Shown: positions 19,939 through 30,043, counted from the stretch's first letter. The stretch is DNA of 38,309 bases from Sphingomonas asaccharolytica NBRC 15499 (GCF_001598355.1 NZ_BCYU01000044.1:1-38309), one strand, 5' to 3'. The notes: generated by a model not told the origin, from the letters alone. Made by a program: numbers and translations.

Positions 19939-19968
19939 TTCCCATCCGGCGCTATGGCCGGATGGGAA
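19939..19968 (-). terminator. Hairpin directly after hppA
   Basis: TTCCCATCCGGC (19939-19950) and GCCGGATGGGAA (19957-19968) form a perfect 12-base stem with a six-base loop, nine bases after the hppA stop. On the minus strand a TTTTT run comes eight bases beyond the stem, further than usual. Together with the hairpin at 19882-19905 it forms a double stop after hppA. Confidence 0.65.
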
Positions 19969-19977
19969 TATATTCGC

Positions 19978-22092
19978 TTAGCCGGCGCCGTGCGCGGCCA
20001 GTGCCGCAAGCAGCAGTAGCGCAACGATGTTGGTGATCTTGATCATCGGGTTGACCGCCGGGCCGGCCGTATCCTTGTACGGATCGCCCACCGTGTCGCC
20101 GGTGACCGCGGCCTTATGGGCTTCGGAGCCCTTGCCGCCGTAATTGCCGTCTTCGATATACTTCTTGGCATTGTCCCAGGCGCCGCCGCCCGAGGTCATC
20201 GAGATGGCGACGAACAGGCCGGAAACGATCACGCCGAGCAACATCGCCCCGACGGTGGCAAAGCCCTCTTCGCGATTGGCGACCGCCTGGATGACGAAGA
20301 ACACCACCACCGGGCTCAACACCGGCAGCAGCGACGGGATGATCATTTCCTTGATCGCCGCCTTGGTCACGATGTCGACGGTGCGACCGTAATTGGGACG
20401 GCTGGTCCCTTCCATGATCCCCTTGTCGGCGGCGAACTGCGCGCGAACGTCCTCGACCACCGATCCCGCCGCCCGGCCGACCGCGGTCATGCCGAACGCG
20501 CCGAACAGATAGGGGAGCAGCGCGCCGAGCAGCAACCCGACGATGACATAGGGATTGCTCAGCTCGAAGTTGATCTTGCCGATACCGAGCTGGGTGGCAT
20601 AGCGATCGAGGTCGGTCGTATAGGCGCCAAACAGCACCAAAGCGGCGAGCGCCGCCGAGCCGATCGCATATCCCTTGGTCACTGCCTTGGTAGTGTTGCC
20701 CACAGCATCGAGCGCATCGGTACGATGCCGCACGTCGTCGGGCAGCCCCGCCATTTCGGCGATGCCGCCGGCATTGTCGGTGACCGGGCCATAAGCGTCG
20801 AGCGCGACCACCATGCCGGCAAGCGCGAGCAGCGAGGTGGCTGCGAACGCCACGCCGATGATCCCCGCCAGCTGGTACGTCGCGATCACCGCGACGACGA
20901 TGACGAGCGTCGGCAGCGCGGTCGACTCAAGGCTGATCGCCAGCCCCTGGATGACGTTGGTGCCGTGGCCGGTGGTCGACGCCTTGGCGATCGACTTGAC
21001 CGGGCGGTAGTTGGTGCCGGTGTAATATTCGGTGATCCACACCAGCAGGCCGGTCACGGCCAGACCGATCAGCATGCAATAGAAGATCGACATGCCGGTG
21101 AAGCTCTTGTCGCCCGCCGTGCCGATCGCGGCGTTGAGATCGCCGAGCACCCACTTTTCTGCGCCGAAGATGGCGAATGCCGAGAGCACGACAGTGGTCC
21201 AGAACCCCTTGTACAGCGCCCCCATGATCGACTCGCCCTTGCCGAGCCGGACGAAATAGGTGCCGATGATCGAGGTGATGATGCACACGCCGCCGACGAT
21301 CAGCGGCAGGGCCATCAGCGCGAACAGATTGGGCGCATCGGCCAGCAAGAGCGCGATCGATACCATGGTCAGGCCGATCGTCACGACATAGGTCTCGAAC
21401 AGATCGGCCGCCATGCCGGCGCAATCGCCGACATTGTCGCCGACATTGTCCGCGATCGTCGCCGGGTTGCGGGGATCGTCCTCGGGGATGCCCGCCTCGA
21501 CCTTGCCGACCAGGTCGGCGCCGACATCGGCGGCCTTGGTGAAGATACCGCCGCCAAGACGCGCGAAGATCGAGATCAACGAAGCGCCGAAGGCCAAAGC
21601 GGTCAGCGCGGCGACGATCTCATGATCGCCCGGCTGCAGATGCTTGACCCCGGTCAAATACCAGAAGATGCCGGCGATCGAGAGCAAGCCAAGGCCCGCC
21701 ACCAGCATGCCGGTGATCGCGCCCGAGCGGAACGCCAGCGTCAATCCGCCCTGAAGCGAGGTGCGCGCGGCTTCTGCGGTGCGCACATTGGCGCGCACCG
21801 AGATGTTCATGCCGATGAACCCGGCCAGACCCGACAGCACCGCGCCGATCAGGAACGTCACGGTCGACAAGGCGCCAAGCGTGAAGAACAGGATCACGGC
21901 GACGATGACGCCGACGATCGCGATGGTGGTGTATTGGCGGCTGAGATAAGCCTTGGCGCCTTCCTGAATGGCGGCGGCGATATCCTGCATCTTTTCGTTG
22001 CCGGCCGGCGCGCGGAGCACCTGCTGGCTGGTGATGAAGCCATAGACTACGGCGATCAGGCCGCAGACGATGGCCGCATAGACAATCGTCAT
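19978..22092 (-). CDS. hppA: Membrane-bound proton-translocating pyrophosphatase
   Basis: HppA hydrolyses pyrophosphate and pumps H+ across the inner membrane. The 704-residue product has about 16 membrane helices and the pyrophosphate site [11 protein letters not shown] (189-199), followed by [20 protein letters not shown] and GDCAG. The second acidic site, [13 protein letters not shown] (about 439-451), is also intact. The residues that separate the two classes read [10 protein letters not shown]. Lys469 and Thr472 stand where K+-dependent enzymes have Ala and Gly/Ala, so this is predicted to be K+-independent. The start at 22092 has GGGGA and begins a membrane helix; the frame reaches 22194 but the extra part overlaps the intergenic region. 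It follows thiL by 114 bases and ends at two hairpins. Confidence 0.96.
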   Translation of the reverse strand: MTIVYAAIVCGLIAVVYGFITSQQVLRAPAGNEKMQDIAAAIQEGAKAYLSRQYTTIAIVGVIVAVILFFTLGALSTVTFLIGAVLSGLAGFIGMNISVRANVRTAEAARTSLQGGLTLAFRSGAITGMLVAGLGLLSIAGIFWYLTGVKHLQPGDHEIVAALTALAFGASLISIFARLGGGIFTKAADVGADLVGKVEAGIPEDDPRNPATIADNVGDNVGDCAGMAADLFETYVVTIGLTMVSIALLLADAPNLFALMALPLIVGGVCIITSIIGTYFVRLGKGESIMGALYKGFWTTVVLSAFAIFGAEKWVLGDLNAAIGTAGDKSFTGMSIFYCMLIGLAVTGLLVWITEYYTGTNYRPVKSIAKASTTGHGTNVIQGLAISLESTALPTLVIVVAVIATYQLAGIIGVAFAATSLLALAGMVVALDAYGPVTDNAGGIAEMAGLPDDVRHRTDALDAVGNTTKAVTKGYAIGSAALAALVLFGAYTTDLDRYATQLGIGKINFELSNPYVIVGLLLGALLPYLFGAFGMTAVGRAAGSVVEDVRAQFAADKGIMEGTSRPNYGRTVDIVTKAAIKEMIIPSLLPVLSPVVVFFVIQAVANREEGFATVGAMLLGVIVSGLFVAISMTSGGGAWDNAKKYIEDGNYGGKGSEAHKAAVTGDTVGDPYKDTAGPAVNPMIKITNIVALLLLAALAAHGAG

Positions 22093-22206
22093 TCCTCTTC
22101 CCCTATTAGACACGTCGCGCCGAATGGCGCGCGCGAACTTTCCCGAAGGTGGGCAGGAGGTATAAGGAGGGATCGAGCGAGCGCAAGCGCCCACCGACCC
22201 TCGCCG

Positions 22207-23100
22207 TCAGTGCTGAAAACCGAGGTTGGCCGGGAGCGGGACGGAGGCGCCCTGCCATGTTAGCGCGATCCCGCTGCCGGCGGCAAAACGGCCGACGGAT
22301 AATGCGCCGACGGGGGGCTCGTCGCCCTTGGGCAGCGCGAACAGCAATTCGTAATCGTCACCCGCGGTCGCCGCGGCGAGGTGAGCGGCGAGGCCGGCGC
22401 CCGCGTAAGCGAGATATTCCGCCGATAGCGGTATGGCAGCCAGTTCGACGGTGACCGCCAGCCCCGAGGCCGCGGCCATGCGGCCGGCATCGATCAACAA
22501 TCCGTCCGACACGTCCATCATCGCGTGGACGAGCGGGGCCAGCCGGAATCCCTCGGCGAGACGCGGTGTGGGGCGGCGGTAGCGAGCGAGCAGGGCTTGC
22601 GGGCCCGGCGTGCCCTGCGCGACCCGCAAGCCTGCGCCGGCATCGCCGATCGTCCCCGTCACCCAAAGCTCGTCCCCCGCTCGCGCGCCCGAGCGTAAGG
22701 GCGCGGGCGCGTCGCGCCCGATCGCGGTCAGCGTCAGTACGCGCGGCGCATTCGCGGGAAGCGACACGGTGTCCCCGCCGATCAGCGCACAGCCGAACGT
22801 GTCGAGCGCCGCGCGCAGGCCATCGAGGAATGCACGATCCCATGCGTCGCTCGACAGCGGATAATTGAGCAGCACGCCCTCGATCCGCGCACCCTTGGCG
22901 GCGAGGTCGGACAAATTCACCGCGATCAGCTTCCAGGCGACGTCGCCGGGCGGATCGTCGGGCAGGAAATGGACGCCCTCGACGATCGTGTCGGTGGTGA
23001 CGGTCAATCCGCCGATCGTCGCATTATCGTCGCGCAGGTCATGCGCTCCGGGGTGGAGCGGAAGCTTGCGCAGTGCGGCGATGAAATCGACTTCGTTCAC
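22207..23100 (-). CDS. thiL: Thiamine-monophosphate kinase
   Basis: ThiL phosphorylates thiamine monophosphate to thiamine diphosphate, the last step of the cofactor pathway, in the cytoplasm. The 297-residue product has the PurM/AIR synthase-like fold phrases: DDNATIGG, TTDTIVEGVHF, KLIAVNLSDLAAKGA, GGDTVS, MDVSDGLLIDAGRM and AGDDYELLF. The start is a GTG (23100), 10 bases after the stop of the DUF4169 gene, with no strong ribosome binding site, so it may be read by coupling. The gene is in a row nusB-DUF4169-thiL-hppA; nusB next to thiL is a widespread arrangement in bacteria. No TPP riboswitch was seen upstream. Confidence 0.95.
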   Translation of the reverse strand: MNEVDFIAALRKLPLHPGAHDLRDDNATIGGLTVTTDTIVEGVHFLPDDPPGDVAWKLIAVNLSDLAAKGARIEGVLLNYPLSSDAWDRAFLDGLRAALDTFGCALIGGDTVSLPANAPRVLTLTAIGRDAPAPLRSGARAGDELWVTGTIGDAGAGLRVAQGTPGPQALLARYRRPTPRLAEGFRLAPLVHAMMDVSDGLLIDAGRMAAASGLAVTVELAAIPLSAEYLAYAGAGLAAHLAAATAGDDYELLFALPKGDEPPVGALSVGRFAAGSGIALTWQGASVPLPANLGFQH

Positions 23101-23110
23101 GCGCGCTGCT

Positions 23111-23287
23111 TCATCGCTCGCGCTTCACGCCGTCCAGCTCGCGGGTGCGCCGCTCGACCTCTGCCTTGGCGGCCTGCTTCTCGGCCTTGGCTCGCCCGTG
23201 TGCGACGCGGTTCGCGGCGGCGGTCGCCTGGGCCTCGCCGCGCGCTTTCGCCTTGCGGGCGCGGTTGAGGTTGATGATCTCCGCCAT
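23111..23287 (-). CDS. DUF4169 family small protein
   Basis: This short gene encodes 58 residues: it starts MAEIINLNRARKARA-like (as read: MAEIINLNRARKAKARGEA), continues with AAANRVAHGRAKAEKQAAKA, and ends RRTRELDGVKRER. The opening MAEIINL-RARKA, the central NR-HGR-KAEK and the ending LDG match the DUF4169 family as I know it. It is highly basic, rich in Ala/Lys/Arg, and predicted to be a single helix, with no signal or membrane segment. It lies 12 bases after nusB and 10 bases before thiL on the same strand, so it belongs to that operon. Function is unknown; a nucleic-acid or ribosome contact is only a guess from its charge. Confidence 0.85.
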   Translation of the reverse strand: MAEIINLNRARKAKARGEAQATAAANRVAHGRAKAEKQAAKAEVERRTRELDGVKRER

Positions 23288-23299
23288 CCGCGCCGCCGG

Positions 23300-23770
23300 T
23301 CAGGCCCGCGCGCGCTTGGCGACGCCGTCCAGGATGCCGTTGACGAAGCCCTTTTCGCGGCGTTCGTAAAAAGCGTCGGTGACGTCGAGATATTCGTTGA
23401 TCACCGTGCCGACCGCGACGTCCTTGCGCGCGAGCAATTCATAGGTCCCGGCGCGCAGGATCGCCTTCATCAATTTGTCGAGCCGCTCGATCTTCCAGTC
23501 GGCGGTGACATTGGCCGAGATCAACGCATCGATCTCGTCGATCCGCGCCAGCGCGCCGGTCACCAGATCGTCGAAGAAATCGACATCGGCATCGGCATAT
23601 TCGGCGTCCTCGATCGTCGCGCCGAGGCGATGCTGATGGAATTCGTGGAGCAGCGAGACCACGGCCGTCCCGTCCATATCGTGCTGATAGAGCGCCTGGG
23701 TCGCGGCGAGCCGCGCGGCGGAACGCGCCTTGGACCGGCCGGCGGTGCGAGAAGTAGCATGAGTCGTCAT
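23300..23770 (-). CDS. nusB: Transcription antitermination protein NusB
   Basis: NusB pairs with NusE (S10) to bind boxA RNA and support antitermination of rRNA transcription. The 156-residue product has a basic N-terminus (SKARSAARLAATQALYQHDM) that carries the RNA-binding arginines. The family C-terminal phrases are LDKLMKAILRAGTYELL, VAVGTVINEYLDVTDAF and GFVNGILDGVAKRARA. Length is normal. It starts 50 bases after hisD on the same strand and is followed by DUF4169 and thiL at 10-12 base spacing, so cotranscription of nusB, DUF4169 and thiL is likely. Confidence 0.95.
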   Translation of the reverse strand: MTTHATSRTAGRSKARSAARLAATQALYQHDMDGTAVVSLLHEFHQHRLGATIEDAEYADADVDFFDDLVTGALARIDEIDALISANVTADWKIERLDKLMKAILRAGTYELLARKDVAVGTVINEYLDVTDAFYERREKGFVNGILDGVAKRARA

Positions 23771-23819
23771 TGCGGTGCCTTTAGACCGTTCGGCGGGCGA
23801 TTGTCGAAGGGAAGGGGAT

Positions 23820-25102
<1,283 letters not shown>

Positions 25103-25106
<4 letters not shown>

Positions 25107-25765
25107 GCGGCGGCTTCCTGCGCGACTGCGCGCCGAAACGCGTCCACCAATGGCACCAGTTCCGGTCGGGTCTTGAACGCGGCGCGGTTGACGATCAGAC
25201 GGCTGGTCACCTCGGCGATCACCTCGACCTCGACCAGGCCGTTCTCCTTGAGCGTGCGGCCCGACGAGACGAGGTCGACGATGCGCGGCGCGAGGCCCAA
25301 GGTCGGCGCCAATTCCATAGCGCCGTTCAGCTTGACGCACTCGGCCTGCACCCCGCGCGCCTCGAAATGGCGCTGCGTCACGTGCGGATATTTGGTCGCG
25401 ACACGGACGTGGCTCCATCCCCGGGGATCGTCGGCCGCGGCCATTTCGGCGGGTTCGGCGACCGACAGCCGGCAATGGCCGATGCCGAGATCGACCGGTG
25501 CGTAGAGTTCGGGATAGTCGAATTCGGCCAACACGTCCGAGCCGACGATGCCGATCTGCGCGGCGCCATGCGCGACGAAAGTGGCGACGTCGAACGCGCG
25601 GACGCGGATTAGGTCGATGCCGGGATGGTTGGTCGAAAACCGCAGCGCGCGGCTGTCCTCGTCGGAGAATGCCGCCTCGGGCTCGACGCCGGCGCGCACG
25701 AGCAGCGGCACGGCTTCCGACAGGATACGACCCTTGGGGACGGCAATGACTAGGGGTTGCGCCAT
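25103..25765 (-). CDS. hisG: ATP phosphoribosyltransferase, short form catalytic subunit
   Basis: HisG joins ATP and PRPP in the first, feedback-controlled step of histidine synthesis. The 220-residue product begins [17 protein letters not shown], has [26 protein letters not shown] and [32 protein letters not shown] (PRPP-binding loop). It stops before the C-terminal regulatory domain, so it is the short form, which in known species needs the partner HisZ. No hisZ is in the window. It is the first gene of hisG-hisD and overlaps hisD by four bases. The 164-base gap to the divergent DUF2332 gene should hold its promoter. No His leader peptide was seen. Confidence 0.96.
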
Positions 25766-25929
25766 GGCGGGGCTTTACTTGTGCACCTGCGAAGGCGCAA
25801 TGCACCCTGGTGGCTCCGCTTTCAGCGGCCTGCCGCGCCGGCGCGCTTCCCCGCCCGACCCTCCGAAGGACAGCAATCTATGGAGGGTCGCGCGGGATAG
25901 CGCGCCGGCACTATGTGCAAGGAGGCGGT

Positions 25930-27033
25930 ATGGCCGACGAGGCGGGCAATCGCGAAGCGTTCCGGATCCAGGAATTCTATTGCCGCAACATGGACGCGCC
26001 GATCTACGCCCGGCTGTGCACCGCGATTGCCGATGGCCTGACTCGCGACAGCCGCACCGGCGCCCGAATCCTCGACTGGCCCGGTGAGCCGACCCGCGAC
26101 GCTTTGCCGCTGCGTTTCATTGGCGGCCTGCACGCGCTGGTCCAGGCGGGCGCCGATCCCGGCCTGGCGGCGGTGTTCCAGGGCGAGACGAGCGATAGCG
26201 ATGCAATAGCCGCGGCCGTGAACGCCGCGCTCGTCACGCACGACGATGTTCTGTGGCCGTGGCTCGACGGGCCGCCGCAGACCAACGAGCCCGGGCGATC
26301 CGGCGCGCTGATCGTCGGGCTGCTCGAGGTCGCGCGGCGTTATGGGCCGAAAATCGAATTGCTCGAGATCGGGTCCAGCGCTGGGCTCAACCTGCTGATC
26401 GACCGCTATGCCTTCGATCTCTGCGGCGTGCTGGTAGGTCCGGCCGATGCGACCGTGACGATCACCCCCGACTGGCGCGGGCTGCCGCCGGCGCCGACGC
26501 CGATCGACATCGTCTCAGTGCGCGGCTGCGACATCCGCCCGCTCGACGCCACCGATCCCGCGGTCGAGGCGCGGCTGGCCGCCTATGTCTGGGCCGAAAC
26601 GCCGCTGCGCGCCGAACGACTGCGACAGGCGATCGCGATGCAGCGCGCCAAGCCGGTCGACCTGGTTCAGTCCGATGCCGCCGACTGGATCGAGGCGCGC
26701 CTCGTCGAACCGCAGGAGGCAGGCGTGACGCGCGTGCTGATGCATTCGGTGGTGTGGCAATATCTGCCCGAGGACAGCGCCAACCGCATCCGCGCGGCGA
26801 TGAACGCGGCGGGCGAGCGCGCCACGCTCGACCGCCCGCTCGCCTGGGTGATGATGGAGCCCGACCGCGCCTTCGCGCATCAGGTGATCCGCGTGAAGAG
26901 CTGGCCCGGTCATGACCAATGGCACGTAGTCGCGACCGCGCATGCGCACGGGGCGTGGGTCAAGAATGGCGTCGAGGATGAGGACAAGCGCCGCTACGAC
27001 CTGCCCGAATCGGCCAAGGTCGAAGCCGGGTAA
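25930..27033 (+). CDS. DUF2332 family protein
   Basis: The 367-residue product appears to belong to the DUF2332 family of uncharacterised cytoplasmic proteins. Phrases that recall the family are the opening FRIQEFYCRNMDAPIYARLC, the central PQTNEPGRSGALIVGLLEVA followed by ELLEIGSSAGLNLLIDRY, and the C-terminal RVLMHSVVWQYLPED and AWVMMEPD. The LEIGSSAGLNL stretch resembles motif I of class I SAM methyltransferases, so an SAM-binding fold is possible (inference). The ATG at 25930 has GGAGG four bases upstream. The open frame from 25810 adds 40 Arg/Ala-rich residues and is rejected. It is divergent from hisG and followed after 20 bases by the DNA-repair methyltransferase gene, which suggests cotranscription. 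Confidence 0.82.
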   Translation: MADEAGNREAFRIQEFYCRNMDAPIYARLCTAIADGLTRDSRTGARILDWPGEPTRDALPLRFIGGLHALVQAGADPGLAAVFQGETSDSDAIAAAVNAALVTHDDVLWPWLDGPPQTNEPGRSGALIVGLLEVARRYGPKIELLEIGSSAGLNLLIDRYAFDLCGVLVGPADATVTITPDWRGLPPAPTPIDIVSVRGCDIRPLDATDPAVEARLAAYVWAETPLRAERLRQAIAMQRAKPVDLVQSDAADWIEARLVEPQEAGVTRVLMHSVVWQYLPEDSANRIRAAMNAAGERATLDRPLAWVMMEPDRAFAHQVIRVKSWPGHDQWHVVATAHAHGAWVKNGVEDEDKRRYDLPESAKVEAG

Positions 27034-27053
27034 ACTATCGAACAACGTGGCTC

Positions 27054-27659
27054 ATGCGGATGGTTGATTTGAACGATCGGGTCGCCGATCTTGCAATCAT
27101 GGCTACGCTTCATCGCTATCGCGTCTTCGAAACCGCGCACGGCATCGCCGCGATCGCGTGGAGCGGCGACGCGGTCACCGCCTTTCGCCTGCCCGGGGAG
27201 ACCGCCCGCGACGCGGAATGGTCGTTGCTCCGCCGCTTGCCCGATGCCGTTGCGGGTGACCCGCCGCCGGCGATCGCCGCAGTGATCGCCGATGCGATCC
27301 GCTATTTCGCCGGCGAGCCGGTCGATTTCGACGCGGTCGCGATCGATCTCGGCGAACAAGAACCGTTCTTCGCGCAGGTCTATCACCGCGTGCGGGCGAT
27401 CGGCCGTGGCGAGACGATGACCTATGGCGCGGTCGCCCGGGACTTGGGCGCAGGGCCGGAAGCGGCGCGCGCGGTCGGCCAAGCGATGGCGCGCAATCCG
27501 ATTCCGTTGATCGTGCCGTGCCACCGCGTGCTCGCCGCGGGCAGCAGGGTCCATGGTTTCTCGGCACCCGGCGGCGCGCTAGCCAAGGTCCGCATGCTCG
27601 AGATCGAAGGCGTCGCGACCGAGCCGCCGCCTGCTGCACAGACCGCGTTCGAATTCTGA
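27054..27659 (+). CDS. ogt: Methylated-DNA--protein-cysteine S-methyltransferase
   Basis: This suicide enzyme moves the methyl group from O6-methylguanine in DNA to its own cysteine. The 201-residue product has an N-terminal alpha/beta domain and the C-terminal catalytic domain with QVYHRVRAIGRGETMTYGAVA, RAVGQAMARNPIPLIVPCHRVL (acceptor Cys156 in PCHRV) and GFSAPGGALAKVRMLEIEG. No Ada N-terminal zinc domain is present, so it is the Ogt/MGMT type; the symbol is tentative. The start at 27054 has no clear ribosome binding site; an in-frame ATG at 27099 (MATLHRYRVF) is an alternative. It follows the DUF2332 gene by 20 bases. Confidence 0.92.
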   Translation: MRMVDLNDRVADLAIMATLHRYRVFETAHGIAAIAWSGDAVTAFRLPGETARDAEWSLLRRLPDAVAGDPPPAIAAVIADAIRYFAGEPVDFDAVAIDLGEQEPFFAQVYHRVRAIGRGETMTYGAVARDLGAGPEAARAVGQAMARNPIPLIVPCHRVLAAGSRVHGFSAPGGALAKVRMLEIEGVATEPPPAAQTAFEF

Positions 27660-27671
27660 AAGCGCTTATTT

Positions 27672-27690
27672 GTTTCAGCAAAGCTGAAAC
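27672..27690. repeat. Perfect small inverted repeat after ogt, with a near-copy
   Basis: GTTTCAGCAAAGCTGAAAC forms an 8-base perfect stem with a three-base loop, 12 bases after the ogt stop. A variant of its right half, CAGCGAAGCTGAAAA, occurs at about 27712-27726. The hairpin could end ogt transcription but lacks a T tract on either side. The tandem near-copies before the B12 riboswitch could also be protein sites. Confidence 0.45.
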
Positions 27691-27770
27691 GGGAGCGGGC
27701 CGGTGCCGTCACAGCGAAGCTGAAAAGGACACACCGCTTGCGCTTTGCCGCGCTGCGGCATAGACGCCGC

Positions 27771-27943
27771 GCCGTGACGGGTTCCCCGCAAGGGGAAGCA
27801 AAAGGGAAGTCCGGTCGAGATGCCGGCGCTGCCCCCGCAACTGTGACCGGAGAGCGGTCGCCCCAATAATGCCACTGGCTGCAAGGTCGGGAAGGCGGGG
27901 CGGACGCGATGACCCGGAAGCCAGGAGACCTGCCCGCCACGGT
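27771..27943 (+). ncRNA. Cobalamin (B12) riboswitch
   Basis: The conserved core can be read in order: a GGTTCCCC/GGGGAA hairpin, AAAAGGGAAGTCCGGT, GCTGCCCCCGCAACTGTGACCGG, GCCACTGGC, GGGAAGGCGGGGCG, GATGACCCGGAAGCCAGGAGACCTGCC. The last part is the B12 box. These blocks are those of the adenosylcobalamin-class riboswitch aptamer. It should sense intracellular cobalamin and shut down the btuBFCD genes that follow. The 135 bases between it and btuB have several hairpins but no T-tract terminator, which points to control of translation. Limits are approximate. Confidence 0.95.
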
Positions 27944-28055
27944 CGATCCTTTGCGCGGACGGGGTGTGCCGCGCGAACGAGGGACTTCCCTCGCGTGAGC
28001 GACATGAACCGGGCCGTAAGGTCCGGGTGTCGCGTTCAGGCGCCCGGACTCCGCG

Positions 28056-28071
28056 GCCCCACCAAAGGGGC
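28056..28071 (+). promoter_or_regulatory. Ribosome-site hairpin in front of btuB
   Basis: GCCCC (28056-28060), loop ACCAAA, GGGGC (28067-28071). The Shine-Dalgarno-like AAAGGGG of btuB lies in the right arm and loop, seven bases before the ATG at 28079. Pairing would hide it from the ribosome. Located just past the B12 riboswitch, it fits a translation-blocking expression platform. The link between aptamer state and this hairpin is inferred, not shown. Confidence 0.55.
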
Positions 28072-28078
28072 ATGTCCA

Positions 28079-30043
28079 ATGTTGAAGTTTTCCGTTCTCG
28101 CGAGCTCGGCCTTTGCCGCGATCGCCATCGCCGCGCCGGCCTGGGCGCAAGAAACGCCAGCGAATAATGACGATCAGAGCGTCGTCATCGCAGATAGCGT
28201 CACCCGAACCGACATCATCGTGACCGCGACTGGTGTGCCTCAGGCGCCCGAGACGATCGGCCAGGCAGTGACCGTGATCGACCGCCAGACGATCGAGCAG
28301 CGCCAGACCGTCGCCTTGTCGGACCTGCTCGCGACGACGCCGGGCGTGACTGTGTCGCGCAACGGCGGGCTGGGCGGATTGACCGCCGTCCGCATCCGCG
28401 GCGCGGAGGGTGAGCAGACCTTGACCCTGATCGACGGCGTGCGCGTAAACGATCCCACGTCGCCTGGCGGCGCGTTCGATTTCGCCAATCTGCTCACAGG
28501 GTCGATCGACCGCGTCGAGGTGCTGCGCGGGCCGAATTCGGTGCCATGGGGCAGCCAGGCGATCGGCGGCGTCGTCAACGTCATCACGATGCAGCCCGAA
28601 GAAGGGCTGCAGGCGCGCGCCAATGTCGAATATGGTCGGTACGACAGCTGGTTCGCCAATGGCGGGATTTCGGGATCGAGCGGGATCGTGTCGGGCGCGC
28701 TCAACGCCGGCTATCTCAAGACCGATGGATTCTCCGCGGCGGCGGCCGGCAAGGAGCCCGACGGGTATCGCCAATACGGCGCGACGGGGCGGCTGGAGAT
28801 CGCGCTAGCCAGCAACGTGAAGCTGGATCTGCGGGGCTATTATGCCGACAGCCGCGGCGACATCGACGGCTATGCGGCGCCTTTCTTCGTCCTGGGAGAC
28901 ACGCCGCAATATTCGACGACCAAGGAATTCTACGGTTATGCGGGGCTCAGCGCCGATTTCCTCGACGGACGATTCCACAATCGCGTCGCGTTCACGTTGG
29001 CCGACATCAACCGCGACAATTTCGTCGCGCCGGGCGCCGCGGCGCCGTCGTCGCTCTATCGCGGACGCAGCCAGCGCTACGAATATCAAGGCGATTTCCG
29101 CGTGATCGATGCCGTGCGCGTGGTCGCCGGCGCGGAATATGAGGAAACGCGCTATCGCGACAGCACGATATCGCACGCGACGCGCAATACGACCGGCATC
29201 TATGGCGAGGTGATCGTCACTCCGATCGACCGGCTCACCGCGACCGGCGGGGTGCGCTATGTCGATGATTCGAAGTTCGGCCACCATTGGGTATGGGGGG
29301 CGAATGCGGCGTACACGCTGCCGACCAACACCACGTTGCGGGCGAGCTATGCCGAGGGGTTCAAGGCGCCGACGCTCTTCCAGCTCAACGCGCCCTTCTA
29401 CGGCAATCAGGAGCTCCAGCCCGAAACCGCGCAGAGCTATGATGTCGGAATCGAGCAGAAGCTGCTCGGAAACAAGATCGTCGCCAGCCTGACATGGTTC
29501 CATCGCATCACGACGAGCCAGATCGATTTCCACTCCTGCACGGCGGGCGAGATCGCCAATGCCGCGTCGCGTTGCTACCAGCAGCTGTTCGGCGGTTACT
29601 ATTTCAATATGGACCGCACCCGCGCCCAGGGCGTGGAATTCGCGCTGGACGTGCGGCCGACCGACCGGCTGTCGCTCAACGCCAGCTACAGCTTCATCGA
29701 TGCGAAGGATCGGACGCCGGGCGCGGCGACTTTCGATCAGCCGCTGTTGCGTCGCCCCCGTCAGGCGCTCAGCGCCTCGATCGACTGGCGCACGCCGATC
29801 GATCTCAGCGTGGGTGCGACGGTACAGAATGTCGGCGCCACGGCCGATTTCGACAGCTTCGGCTCTATCGTGGCGCTGAAGAATTACACCTTGCTCGGCT
29901 TGCGCGCCGAGATGCCGATCGGCAAGTATTTCTCGGTCTATGGCCGCGTCGATAATCTCTTCGATGAACGATATGCATTGGCCGCCGAATACGGCACGCC
30001 GGGCCGGTCGGTCTATGGCGGCGTCCGCTTGAAGTTCAATTGA
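28079..30043 (+). CDS. btuB: TonB-dependent vitamin B12 receptor
   Basis: BtuB brings cobalamins across the outer membrane using TonB energy. The 654-residue product has a signal peptide (AIAIAAPAWA-QE) and a TonB-box-like region (TDIIVTATGVPQ). The plug domain has SDLLATTPGVTVSRNGGLGG, VRIRGAEGEQTLTLIDGVRVNDP and VEVLRGPNSVPWGSQAIGGVVNVIT. The barrel ends GGVRLKFN. These phrases and the length fit BtuB. The start at 28079 follows AAAGGGG; the open frame from 27869 runs through the riboswitch and is not coding. Its place right after the B12 riboswitch and before a B12 ABC transporter confirms the role. Its stop overlaps the btuF start. Confidence 0.95.
   Translation: MLKFSVLASSAFAAIAIAAPAWAQETPANNDDQSVVIADSVTRTDIIVTATGVPQAPETIGQAVTVIDRQTIEQRQTVALSDLLATTPGVTVSRNGGLGGLTAVRIRGAEGEQTLTLIDGVRVNDPTSPGGAFDFANLLTGSIDRVEVLRGPNSVPWGSQAIGGVVNVITMQPEEGLQARANVEYGRYDSWFANGGISGSSGIVSGALNAGYLKTDGFSAAAAGKEPDGYRQYGATGRLEIALASNVKLDLRGYYADSRGDIDGYAAPFFVLGDTPQYSTTKEFYGYAGLSADFLDGRFHNRVAFTLADINRDNFVAPGAAAPSSLYRGRSQRYEYQGDFRVIDAVRVVAGAEYEETRYRDSTISHATRNTTGIYGEVIVTPIDRLTATGGVRYVDDSKFGHHWVWGANAAYTLPTNTTLRASYAEGFKAPTLFQLNAPFYGNQELQPETAQSYDVGIEQKLLGNKIVASLTWFHRITTSQIDFHSCTAGEIANAASRCYQQLFGGYYFNMDRTRAQGVEFALDVRPTDRLSLNASYSFIDAKDRTPGAATFDQPLLRRPRQALSASIDWRTPIDLSVGATVQNVGATADFDSFGSIVALKNYTLLGLRAEMPIGKYFSVYGRVDNLFDERYALAAEYGTPGRSVYGGVRLKFN

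Noticed and set aside
20116..22263. 715-residue plus-strand open frame
   Set aside because: It is fully antisense to hppA, which has intact motifs. The predicted protein is an Asp/His/Arg-rich low-complexity shadow.
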